NCBI GenBank assembly: GCA_035254305.1 | Contig: DATFAS010000036.1 | Location: 1 to 11,803 of the forward strand | Source of the DNA: DATFAS01 sp035254305 | GTDB taxonomy: Bacteria > Bacillota > Bacilli > Aneurinibacillales > RAOX-1 | Direction of reading: 5' to 3' | Length of the DNA: 11,803 bases | Shown: positions 1 through 5,682 of the stretch, piece after piece | Layout of the letters: each line of letters starts with the position of its first letter | Numbering within the stretch: position 1 is the stretch's first letter | Program-made: the position numbers and the translations under genes | Notes under the pieces: model-generated | Told to the model about the DNA's origin: nothing | Database searches by the model: none | The model's input: the letters and a program-made list of their open reading frames with translations, nothing else

Positions 1-134
1 GGGTCAGAGTTTTGTCTCCAGCTTCCTTCAGATTCCACCTCACGGTGGACACCCTTGCTCTTGACTAGTGGTTGGTAACTACAAACCCCCACAGTGGACT
101 TTCACCACCTAGTTAATCGCCATGCGTGGCACAC
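1..134 (-). mobile_element. Group II intron, 5' end (probably class C), truncated by window edge
   Basis: On the minus strand the sequence begins GTGTGCC at 134, matching the GUGYG 5' boundary of group II introns. It continues with domain I landmarks that I recognise from bacterial introns such as the Oceanobacillus iheyensis IIC intron: GGTGGTGAAAGTCC (about 109-96), GCAAGGGTGTCC (about 60-49) and GTGGAATCTGAAGGAAGC (about 40-22). Only the first 134 nt are present. The intron-encoded reverse transcriptase, if there is one, lies beyond the left edge. The position immediately after a terminator hairpin in sense orientation is the known target preference of class C introns. The family call is strong. 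The class C assignment is inferred from position and sequence resemblance. Confidence 0.85.
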
Positions 135-135
135 C

Positions 136-163
136 AAAAAATCCCTATGAGATTATCATAGGG
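136..163 (-). terminator. Intrinsic terminator of the crcB operon
   Basis: On the minus strand CCCTATGA pairs with TCATAGGG (8 bp, loop TAATC), followed by A and six T residues. It starts three bases after the stop codon of the second crcB gene. It also forms the 5' exon of the adjacent group II intron, whose first base is two bases past the T run. Confidence 0.9.
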
Positions 164-165
164 GT

Positions 166-549
166 TTATGCTAGATTCTTCACCACAAGATAGTATTTAC
201 CAAATAATCCTCCGATTGAAGCAGCGAGAATTCCTAATATCACCGAAGATGAAACATAAATGACTGCTCTTTTCATATCACCTTTCTGTATCATCTGAAT
301 GGATTCATAGCCAAATGTTGAGAAGGTTGTGTAAGCTCCCAGAAAACCAGTCCCGAAGATAAGCCAAGACCAATCCGGTATCACATTCCCTATATGTAAC
401 ACTGCAAGGAGCCCAAGAACGAATGAGCCGCTTATATTAATGATCCAAGTTCCCAAGGGGAATGAAGCAGAAGATTTACCAGAAATCCATTTACTTAATA
501 GAAACCTCGAAATAGCTCCAAAAATGCCTCCCAATCCAACAAATAACAT
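166..549 (-). CDS. crcB: Fluoride channel Fluc/CrcB, second gene of the pair
   Basis: This is a small membrane protein of 127 residues that exports toxic fluoride as part of a dual-topology dimer in the cytoplasmic membrane. Family marks are GGIFGAISR at 7-15 (conserved Arg15), Asn38 within the second hydrophobic segment (WIINISGSF), and the box TTFSTF at 74-79 with Phe76 and Phe79, which in this family line the fluoride path. Four hydrophobic segments are evident and the length is normal. The ATG shares one base with the stop of the upstream crcB gene (TAATG), and GGAAGGAG lies about 10 bases before it, so the two genes are probably translationally coupled. Two adjacent, diverged copies suggest a heterodimeric channel, as in several other Firmicutes. 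That is inference. Confidence 0.95.
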   Translation of the reverse strand: MLFVGLGGIFGAISRFLLSKWISGKSSASFPLGTWIINISGSFVLGLLAVLHIGNVIPDWSWLIFGTGFLGAYTTFSTFGYESIQMIQKGDMKRAVIYVSSSVILGILAASIGGLFGKYYLVVKNLA

Positions 550-950
550 TATTTCGACTCTCCTTCCGGTTGCCTGATTGGTGGAAAATGAATTGAAGCT
601 AATTTAGCACCTATTATAGCGAAACCAATTCCCCCCACTACACTTAACACCACATAAAGAAAGGCAATCAAAAATTGATTATTATTTATTAAATTCAACG
701 TTTCCACAGAAAAAGTAGAGAACGTTGTAAATGCACCCGTAAATCCAGTACCAATTCCTAATCTAAGATTTGGATTAATACTCCATCTATTTGTAGTAAT
801 GGTAAAAAACCACGCAAGAAAAAAACATCCTAAAAGATTGATGAATAACGTTCCTAATGGGATCCCCATTGGAATAGGAGCCCATTTACCTATCTGGTAC
901 CGAAATATAGCTCCAAATAAACCACCTAGCCCTACAGCTACACTATTCAT
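549..950 (-). CDS. crcB: Fluoride channel Fluc/CrcB, first gene of the pair
   Basis: This 133-residue protein is the partner of the downstream Fluc protein. It has GGLFGAIFR at 9-17, Asn38 in LFINLLGCF and TTFSTF at 75-80, with four hydrophobic segments. It differs clearly from the second copy, so this is not a recent duplication. The start is supported by AGGAGG seven bases upstream of the ATG. The gene is first after the fluoride riboswitch and its terminator, so transcription should proceed into it only when fluoride is present. The short charged C-terminal tail (RQPEGESK) is missing from the second copy. Confidence 0.95.
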   Translation of the reverse strand: MNSVAVGLGGLFGAIFRYQIGKWAPIPMGIPLGTLFINLLGCFFLAWFFTITTNRWSINPNLRLGIGTGFTGAFTTFSTFSVETLNLINNNQFLIAFLYVVLSVVGGIGFAIIGAKLASIHFPPIRQPEGESK

Positions 951-975
951 TTAGTACCTCCTAAAATTCCTTATT

Positions 976-1019
976 AAAAAACAAACTCCTACCAGCAACA
1001 TACAGTTACTAGTAGGAGT
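976..1019 (-). terminator. Riboswitch expression platform: regulated intrinsic terminator
   Basis: On the minus strand a 15-bp stem forms. ACTCCTACTAGTAAC pairs with GTTGCTGGTAGGAGT, with two G-U pairs and a 5-nt loop (TGTAT), followed by TTGTTTTTT. The 5' arm (1019-1005) contains the 3' strand of the fluoride aptamer. Terminator and ligand-bound aptamer therefore cannot form together, which is the known logic of an ON switch by transcription attenuation. Confidence 0.9.
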
Positions 1020-1060
1020 CATTAGTCACACGGACGGTTATGGCGAACTCCATCGCCTTC
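1011..1060 (-). promoter_or_regulatory. Fluoride riboswitch (crcB motif) aptamer
   Basis: Reading the minus strand from 1057, the sequence is GGCGATGG, AGTTCGCCAT, AACCG, a short variable stem, TAATG, then ACTCCTACT. This reproduces the conserved core of the crcB RNA: the GGCGAUGG...UUCGCC helix with its pseudoknot loop and the UAAUGACUCCUAC 3' strand. It lies in the leader of two fluoride-channel genes, the usual target. A promoter fits just upstream. Confidence 0.95.
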
Positions 1061-1070
1061 TTCAATAATT

Positions 1071-1100
1071 ATTATAATCAATTCTACTTTTTAATTCCAA
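1071..1100 (-). promoter_or_regulatory. Promoter of the crcB operon
   Basis: The minus strand has TATAAT (1076-1071) as -10 and TTGGAA (1100-1095) as -35, with an 18-bp spacer. Initiation near 1064 would place the start just before the fluoride aptamer, which is what a leader-encoded riboswitch needs. Confidence 0.65.
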
Positions 1101-1117
1101 CCATTTATTTGACTCTT

Positions 1118-1468
1118 TTATCCTTTTGGCTTAAAGATAAGTGATCCAATAAAACCAAATACGATGGCTGCTGATATTCCTGCACTCGTCACCTCAAATA
1201 TACCGGTGATAATCCCAACGATCCCATGTACCTTTGCTTCTGCCATCGCTCCATGAACAAGTGCATTACCAAAGCTTGTAATGGGAACGGTTGCACCAGC
1301 ACCTGCGAATTTTACTAAGGGTTCATACCATCCTAACCCATCCAAGATAGCGCCAACCACAACGAGAGTTGACATGGTATGTGCTGGAGTTAACTTCCCA
1401 ACATCTAGCATAAGCTGACCAATGACACAGATGAGTCCTCCAACCACAAAAGCCCATAAATAGATCAT
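1118..1468 (-). CDS. spoVAEB: Stage V sporulation protein AE, SpoVAEB type
   Basis: This 116-residue integral membrane protein is a component of the SpoVA complex in the inner spore membrane. The complex imports Ca-dipicolinic acid into the forespore and releases it on germination. The sequence is a series of hydrophobic segments with the family motifs GGLICVIGQL near the N terminus, GLGWYEPL, and GAGATVPITSFGNALVHGA in the middle. The ATG at 1468 is chosen over an upstream in-frame codon because AGGAGG lies five bases before it; the length also fits the family. It follows spoVAD with a 16-base gap. No terminator is evident before the crcB promoter, which begins just behind it. Confidence 0.93.
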   Translation of the reverse strand: MIYLWAFVVGGLICVIGQLMLDVGKLTPAHTMSTLVVVGAILDGLGWYEPLVKFAGAGATVPITSFGNALVHGAMAEAKVHGIVGIITGIFEVTSAGISAAIVFGFIGSLIFKPKG

Positions 1469-1484
1469 AGGTTCCTCCTGTTGA

Positions 1485-2492
1485 TTACCGCTTATTTTCA
1501 ATGACTACAGCATGGGCAATACCTGGTATACTTTCCTTCTGTTGAAAGGATAGAGGAGATAATAAAGCACCTGTTGCCACAATCATCACTTTATTTAATT
1601 CACCTTTTCTCATCCGATTGAGAATATGACCATACGTAACAGTCGCTGAGCAGCCTGCACCACTTGCTCCCGCTAACACGGGCTGGTCCGGACGATAAAT
1701 CAGGATGCCGCAGTCCACAAAATTTCCCTTCTCCATATGAATCCCATGTTTAAGCAACAAATCCTCCGTGATATGGTGGCCGATGCGCCCCAGATCACCC
1801 GTTGCAATTAAATCATAGTCAGAAGGCTTCGTTCCCAAATCTCGAAAATGTGCTTCTATTGTGTCTACTGCTGCAGGGGCCATTGCAGCACCCATATTAA
1901 AAGGATCTGATAATCCCATATCGATCACTCGACCAATCGTGGCAGAGGTAACGCAGGGTCCCGTTCCTTCTGCAGCTACAATAGCTGCACCCGCTCCAGT
2001 AACGGTCCATTGAGCCGTTGGTGGTTTTTGTCCACCATATTCAGTGGGATAGCGGAATTGTTTCTCAACAGAAGAATTATGGCTACCTGTTCCACATAAA
2101 ACATAATTAGCACTCCGACTATTTATAATTAAAGAGGCTAATGCTAATCCCTCCATAGATGTAGAACAAGCCCCAAACAATCCTAGATAGGGAGCATTGA
2201 TCGTTCTAGCAGCAAAGCTACTCGTAATAATTTGATTCATTAAATCGCCAGAAAGGAAAAATTGGATATTCTCTCTTAGTAAATTTGCCTTCTCAATCGC
2301 CTTATCACAAGCTTCTTCCAATAACACCTTCTCCGCCTTCTCAAAGCTGTCTTGCCCAAGCCAAGTATCCCCATGTAGAATATCAAAATCATCCGCTAAT
2401 GGACCCGCAGCCTCAAAAGGCCCGCCTACTGCTGCAGAGGAGATAATCACTGGTTTATTCTCAAATTCCCAGGTTTGATGACCATGTAGCAT
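1485..2492 (-). CDS. spoVAD: Stage V sporulation protein AD (dipicolinate-binding, thiolase fold)
   Basis: This 335-residue soluble protein has a thiolase/ketosynthase fold and is the dipicolinic-acid-binding member of the SpoVA complex on the inner spore membrane. Visible marks are GGPFEAAGPLADDFDILHGD at about 23-42, GACSTSMEGL around Cys109 (the position of the thiolase nucleophile), a Gly/Ala-rich VTGAGAAIVAAEG stretch, and GASGAGCSATVTYGHIL near the C terminus. The length is close to the usual 338. GGAGGAG lies upstream of the ATG. It sits between spoVAC and spoVAEB in the standard gene order. Confidence 0.95.
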   Translation of the reverse strand: MLHGHQTWEFENKPVIISSAAVGGPFEAAGPLADDFDILHGDTWLGQDSFEKAEKVLLEEACDKAIEKANLLRENIQFFLSGDLMNQIITSSFAARTINAPYLGLFGACSTSMEGLALASLIINSRSANYVLCGTGSHNSSVEKQFRYPTEYGGQKPPTAQWTVTGAGAAIVAAEGTGPCVTSATIGRVIDMGLSDPFNMGAAMAPAAVDTIEAHFRDLGTKPSDYDLIATGDLGRIGHHITEDLLLKHGIHMEKGNFVDCGILIYRPDQPVLAGASGAGCSATVTYGHILNRMRKGELNKVMIVATGALLSPLSFQQKESIPGIAHAVVIENKR

Positions 2493-2506
2493 GTTTTTCT
2501 CTCCTC

Positions 2507-2974
2507 CTACATTGTAATAATGTATTTAATTAGGGCAATACAAAAAGCGGCAAATACCCCAAATACAATGACGGCACCCGCAAGCTTGAACATATTTCCT
2601 CCAACACCTAATACATATCCCTCACTTCGATGTTCAATGGCTGCTGATGCTATAGAATTAGCAAAACCTGTAACAGGGACTGCAGTGCCTGCACCTGCCC
2701 ATTGAGCAATATGATCATACACTCCTAATCCTGTTAAAATAACTGATATAAAAATGAGGGTAGCTACTGTTGGGTTCCCCGCAGTATTTTCCGTAAAATT
2801 AAAATATTTCTCGTACATATCCTGTATGAGCTGCCCTAGAAGACAAATTGCTCCACCAACTAAAAATGCACGAAATGAATTCAACAGTACATTTCTCTTG
2901 GGCTCTCGCTGTTTGGCAAATTTTTGGTACTCTTGTTGTGTGGGAGTTAGTTTCTTCTTTTTCTTATTTGCCAT
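2507..2974 (-). CDS. spoVAC: Stage V sporulation protein AC
   Basis: This 155-residue membrane protein is the SpoVAC subunit, reported in B. subtilis to behave as a mechanosensitive channel for dipicolinate release. A basic cytoplasmic N terminus (NKKKKKLTPTQQEYQKF) leads into hydrophobic segments. The motifs AFLVGGAICLLGQ and GAGTAVPVTGFANS parallel SpoVAEB, to which it is related. An in-frame GTG at 2983 exists, but the ATG at 2974 has AAGGTG six bases upstream and gives a normal length. This is the first gene of a spoVAC-D-EB cassette. spoVAA, spoVAB, spoVAEA and spoVAF are absent here. I could not identify a convincing sigma-G promoter in 2984-3040. Confidence 0.93.
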   Translation of the reverse strand: MANKKKKKLTPTQQEYQKFAKQREPKRNVLLNSFRAFLVGGAICLLGQLIQDMYEKYFNFTENTAGNPTVATLIFISVILTGLGVYDHIAQWAGAGTAVPVTGFANSIASAAIEHRSEGYVLGVGGNMFKLAGAVIVFGVFAAFCIALIKYIITM

Positions 2975-3040
2975 TCCTTTCACCTTCCTATTTATTCATC
3001 CCTTTTATTGTTCCCCCATCCATATTTTTCATGTAGGAAA

Positions 3041-3070
3041 GAAAATGAAAAAGCGCCTTACACAAGGCGC
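3041..3070 (-). terminator. Intrinsic terminator of ykuU-ykuV, overlapping the ykuV stop
   Basis: On the minus strand GCGCCTT pairs with AAGGCGC across a 4-nt loop (3053-3070), followed by TTTTTCATTTTC. The ykuV stop codon (3058-3060) lies inside the hairpin. This separates the redox operon from the spoVA genes. Confidence 0.85.
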
Positions 3071-3534
3071 CCATCATTATCATTATTAAATTCCAGTAAT
3101 TGTTTAATCTTAAGTTCTACATTCTGAAATCCCTTGTCTCCAGCAGCTCGATAGTAAAGCTTCCCCTCCGGATCAAAGAGGAAGAATGCTGGTACAAACT
3201 GATTATCAAATGCTTCTGTAATTTGATGCATATTATCTACTGCAACAGGTTGTTTCATATCATATTGAACAATATCATTTTGTACCTTTTGTAGATCTGT
3301 GTCACTTTCTTGCTTAGGCATATGTACACCAACAACCTGAAGACCATACCTATTATATTTATCAAAAAAGGAAACAACCTCGTCCATCACTTCGTGACAA
3401 ATATGACAGGAAACAGCCCAAAAGTGAACCAAAACAGGCGAGTTTTTCAACAATTTTGGATCAAAGTCTTGTGCATTTAACCATTCTGTTGCCCCCTCAA
3501 ACGGTGGCATGGGAGACTTCAATCTCATAGGCAT
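3058..3534 (-). CDS. ykuV: Thioredoxin-like thiol-disulfide oxidoreductase, YkuV-like
   Basis: This 158-residue protein has a thioredoxin fold of the TlpA/ResA type. The redox motif is WAVSCHICH with Cys43 and Cys46, and the cis-proline is Pro115 in FVPAFFLFD. There is no signal peptide or membrane anchor, so it should act in the cytoplasm. The sequence resembles B. subtilis YkuV throughout (HFWxxSCHxC, VVGVHMP, AFxNxFVPA). GGAGGA lies six bases before the ATG. It follows ykuU with a 15-base gap, the same pairing as in B. subtilis, so it may reduce the peroxiredoxin. That partnership is inferred from context. The tail after residue 148 (FNNDNDGRLV) is longer than in YkuV. Confidence 0.9.
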   Translation of the reverse strand: MPMRLKSPMPPFEGATEWLNAQDFDPKLLKNSPVLVHFWAVSCHICHEVMDEVVSFFDKYNRYGLQVVGVHMPKQESDTDLQKVQNDIVQYDMKQPVAVDNMHQITEAFDNQFVPAFFLFDPEGKLYYRAAGDKGFQNVELKIKQLLEFNNDNDGRLV

Positions 3535-3549
3535 AAGGTATCCTCCAAA

Positions 3550-4089
3550 TTAGAGTAACTTTTGACCTGGCTTCCAATTTGCAGGGCACAATCCACCTGC
3601 TTGTAGTGCTTGTAATACACGAAGAGTCTCATCAACAGATCGTCCAATATCATTATGGTGAACAACCTGATATTTTAATTCGCCATCCGGATCAATAATG
3701 AAGAGCCCACGCAGGGCAATGCCATTCTCTTCAATAAGAACACCATAATCCCGGGATACCTTGTGAGTTAGGTCTGCACCTAGCGGGAATCTCAGTTCAC
3801 CAAGCCCATTTGCATCTCGCGAAGTATTGATCCATGCACGGTGTGAGAATTTAGAGTCGGTAGACACACCAAGAATTTGACAATCTAACTCAAAGAATTC
3901 TTCCGCGCGATCACTTAATGCCGTAATTTCTGTAGGGCAAACAAAAGTAAAGTCAAGAGGATAAAAGAAGAGTACTAACCATTTCCCTTTATAATCCTCA
4001 AGCGCTGCCTTTCCGAAATCCTTTCCGTTTCCCAAAGCTGTCTCCATTTCAAATCGAGGAGCAGGACGTCCAACCAAACGTTCAGCCAT
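3550..4089 (-). CDS. ykuU: Typical 2-Cys peroxiredoxin, YkuU-like
   Basis: This 179-residue AhpC/TSA-family peroxiredoxin reduces hydrogen peroxide and organic peroxides. The peroxidatic Cys51 is in FYPLDFTFVCPTEI with Thr48. The resolving Cys168 is in GGLCPANWKPG at the C terminus, as in typical 2-Cys dimeric enzymes. The start MAERLVGRPAPRF matches the family and has AAGGAGG eight bases upstream. The longer in-frame reading to 4164 is rejected because that stretch is a leader hairpin. It is the first gene of a two-gene operon with ykuV. The promoter region has an extended -10 and a PerR-like box. Confidence 0.93.
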   Translation of the reverse strand: MAERLVGRPAPRFEMETALGNGKDFGKAALEDYKGKWLVLFFYPLDFTFVCPTEITALSDRAEEFFELDCQILGVSTDSKFSHRAWINTSRDANGLGELRFPLGADLTHKVSRDYGVLIEENGIALRGLFIIDPDGELKYQVVHHNDIGRSVDETLRVLQALQAGGLCPANWKPGQKLL

Positions 4090-4138
4090 GAATATTGCCT
4101 CCTTCTTTTTCACATTTAACCCTAGGTCAAATAATAAA

Positions 4139-4181
4139 CCCAGACACGCAAGAATTCCATCCAAAAATTCCTGCGCCTGGG
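4139..4181 (-). promoter_or_regulatory. Long hairpin in the ykuU 5' leader
   Basis: On the minus strand a 16-bp helix forms. CCCAG, GCGCA and GGAATT pair with AATTCT, TGCGT and CTGGG, with a 2-nt bulge (GT) and a 9-nt loop (TTTGGATGG). It is followed by the U-rich TTTATTATTTG. It lies between the predicted start of transcription (near 4195) and the ykuU ribosome binding site. It could stabilise the mRNA or act as an attenuator. No known riboswitch class was recognised. Confidence 0.6.
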
Positions 4182-4201
4182 TATTAGTATAGACATTTAC
4201 T

Positions 4202-4230
4202 ATTATAACATATTTTTATATAAAATATAA
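4202..4230 (-). promoter_or_regulatory. ykuU promoter with PerR-like box
   Basis: The minus strand has TGTTATAAT, an extended -10 with the hexamer at 4207-4202. Seventeen bases upstream the -35 position (4230-4225) reads TTATAT, which is weak. The inverted repeat TTATATTTTATATAA (4230-4216) covers the -35. It differs from the PerR box consensus TTATAATTATTATAA at three of 15 positions. Peroxide-responsive repression would suit a peroxiredoxin operon, but the region is very AT-rich and the match may be chance. Confidence 0.45.
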
Positions 4231-4256
4231 CATTAACTTATTTACATTCGATAAAC

Positions 4257-4325
4257 AAAAAACTCCCCTCCCAGTATGTTTCTTGCCTACGGCATAGACC
4301 TCTCGTTTCATACTGGGAAAGGAGT
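4257..4325 (-). terminator. Terminator hairpin after the tyrosine recombinase, with large loop
   Basis: On the minus strand ACTCCTTTCCCAGTATG (4325-4309) pairs with CATACTGGGAGGGGAGT (4278-4262) in an uninterrupted 17-bp stem including two G-U pairs. It is followed by TTTTTG. The 30-nt loop (4308-4279) holds a possible small inner hairpin (GCC GTA GGC). It lies 54 bases past the recombinase stop and should terminate it. The stem length and loop size are unusual for a plain terminator. Confidence 0.7.
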
Positions 4326-4378
4326 ATTTATATCTTTTCACTAGCTACTTCATTCATACCTACCTAATTTCACCAATT

Positions 4379-5206
4379 TTAAGTAGATAAACGCTTAATA
4401 GCCTCCTGTAGTTCCTCTTCTGATGGCTTAGCGTATCTTCTTGTTATGTTAAGATCGAGGTGGCCTGCCAAATCTGCAACCGTTGCAATATCTACCCCCT
4501 CCATAACTAATTGACGGCAGAATGTGTGGCGTAATAAATGAGGATGGACCTCATATTTATGTAGCATATATTGAACGGATCGTGAGGAAATCCGTTGCTT
4601 GAAATTAGATAGAAATAACGGGGATAACCCATCCAATCGGGTTTCTAAATACTTACCCAGTCGATACCGCACTTCTGCAGCTAATGGAACATATCTCGCA
4701 ATATTGCCTTTTCCATTTCGTATGATTAAAGAACCTGAACGATCCCGAATTTCTATATCTTCTTTGTTTAAGGCTACTAATTCTGAGACACGAATTCCCG
4801 TCATTAAGAGAGTATAAGTAATAGCAATATTCCTTAGATTACCGTCCCGTTCTACAACTCTTAATAGTTTATTTTTTTCCTGTCGATTTAGTGCCTTTGG
4901 TGCAATGTGGAGTGGAGAAAGAATCTTAGGTATTCGAATCTCTTCTACTAATTCTGGTTTTTGAAGAAATTTGGCAAATGTACAAAGGCATGCATAGATT
5001 TTTTGTAAGGTGTTTGCACTCATCCCTTTTTCCTCAAGGCTGAATAAATAATTTTGCACATCAAACCTTGTGAGCATCCTAATTTCTCCACCATTAACTT
5101 CAAGCCAAGAAGAGAATTTACTCAGTTCAAAAAGATAAGTATGAATGGTCGAAGGCATTTTGCCCTTTTTTAAAAGCATACACTTAAATTCCTCCAATAA
5201 ACTCAT
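4379..5206 (-). CDS. Tyrosine recombinase / site-specific integrase (XerC/XerD-like)
   Basis: This 275-residue recombinase cuts and rejoins DNA through a tyrosine-DNA link. The N-terminal SAM-like core-binding domain spans about 3-85 and the catalytic domain about 103-272. All catalytic residues are visible: Arg139 (TGIRVSEL), Lys166 (NGKGN), His223 and Arg226 (HPHLLRHTF), His249 (AGHLD) and the nucleophile Tyr258 (TRRYAKPS). The ATG at 5206 follows AGGTGG by five bases and is preferred to the GTG at 5215. It is slightly shorter than XerC/XerD (about 295-300) and not obviously either one. No phage or integron genes flank it, so its target site is unknown. I found no clear promoter upstream. 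Confidence 0.9.
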   Translation of the reverse strand: MSLLEEFKCMLLKKGKMPSTIHTYLFELSKFSSWLEVNGGEIRMLTRFDVQNYLFSLEEKGMSANTLQKIYACLCTFAKFLQKPELVEEIRIPKILSPLHIAPKALNRQEKNKLLRVVERDGNLRNIAITYTLLMTGIRVSELVALNKEDIEIRDRSGSLIIRNGKGNIARYVPLAAEVRYRLGKYLETRLDGLSPLFLSNFKQRISSRSVQYMLHKYEVHPHLLRHTFCRQLVMEGVDIATVADLAGHLDLNITRRYAKPSEEELQEAIKRLST

Positions 5207-5323
5207 TTCAACCACCTTTCTACACCAAACGCCTCTATTTTTAAGATTACTTATTTTTTACTATTTATTTGCAATTTTATCTAATTTTATCCGCCCAAAC
5301 TAATCTTGGACATATAGAAATAA

Positions 5324-5344
5324 GCCACCGACTAAATCGGTGGC
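5324..5344 (-). terminator. Terminator hairpin of the small coiled-coil gene
   Basis: GCCACCGA pairs with TCGGTGGC around a 5-nt loop. On the minus strand it is followed by TTATTTCTAT, a weak U tract, 14 bases past the stop of the 67-codon gene. On the plus strand it is followed by TTTGTTTG, so it could work in both directions. Confidence 0.7.
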
Positions 5345-5358
5345 TTTGTTTGTGAAAG

Positions 5359-5562
5359 TTATTTAAATTCTAATGGGATCCCTACAAGTAAATCGGTCAT
5401 TAAACGGATTCTCTTGTTAATAAGCTTAAGTAAGAAATCAATCTCCCACTTCTCATCATCAGTTAGCTTAGCTGTTTCTAGCTGATTCTTTAACTTATCT
5501 CTTTGTTTCCTCAGTTCCTGTACATTATATGTCTCTTGAATGTTTTCTACTGTCATCTCCAC
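5359..5562 (-). CDS. Small hypothetical coiled-coil protein
   Basis: I do not recognise this family. The product is about 67 residues and strongly charged. Heptad-like hydrophobic spacing in VQELRKQRDKLKNQLETA and in EIDFLLKLINKRIRLM suggests a helical hairpin or short coiled coil. There is no signal peptide or membrane segment. The start is uncertain. AAGGAG is six bases before a GTG at 5562 but twelve before the ATG at 5556. The ATG at 5592 has no ribosome binding site. The gene has its own promoter and terminator, so it appears to be transcribed alone, although it follows selA on the same strand. That argues for a real gene, but no function can be assigned. Confidence 0.7.
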   Translation of the reverse strand: MEMTVENIQETYNVQELRKQRDKLKNQLETAKLTDDEKWEIDFLLKLINKRIRLMTDLLVGIPLEFK

Positions 5563-5631
5563 CCACCACTCCTTCTCTATATGTATGGCCATGACGCTAA
5601 AACAAAGATGTTCATCTATTTGTCACAATTA

Positions 5632-5659
5632 ATTATAGCTCTGATCTCTGGATCTGCAA
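5632..5659 (-). promoter_or_regulatory. Promoter of the small coiled-coil gene
   Basis: The minus strand has TTGCAG (5659-5654) as -35 and TATAAT (5637-5632) as -10, with a 16-bp spacer, located just after selA. Initiation near 5625 would leave a leader of about 60 nt. Confidence 0.6.
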
Positions 5660-5682
5660 AGTTTTTCTCTTCGACAGTTTTC

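Noticed and set aside
2984..3040. Sigma-G promoter for spoVAC
   Set aside because: A TGAAAA...CAATAAA pair exists, but the -10 fits the consensus poorly and the spacing is off; not firm enough to list.
2520..3089. Plus-strand ORFs opposite spoVAC
   Set aside because: They are antisense to a well-supported spoVAC, have no recognisable motifs and lack ribosome binding sites.
4090..4164. N-terminal extension of the ykuU reading frame
   Set aside because: The extension falls in the leader hairpin, has no homology to peroxiredoxins, and the ATG at 4089 has an excellent AAGGAGG site.
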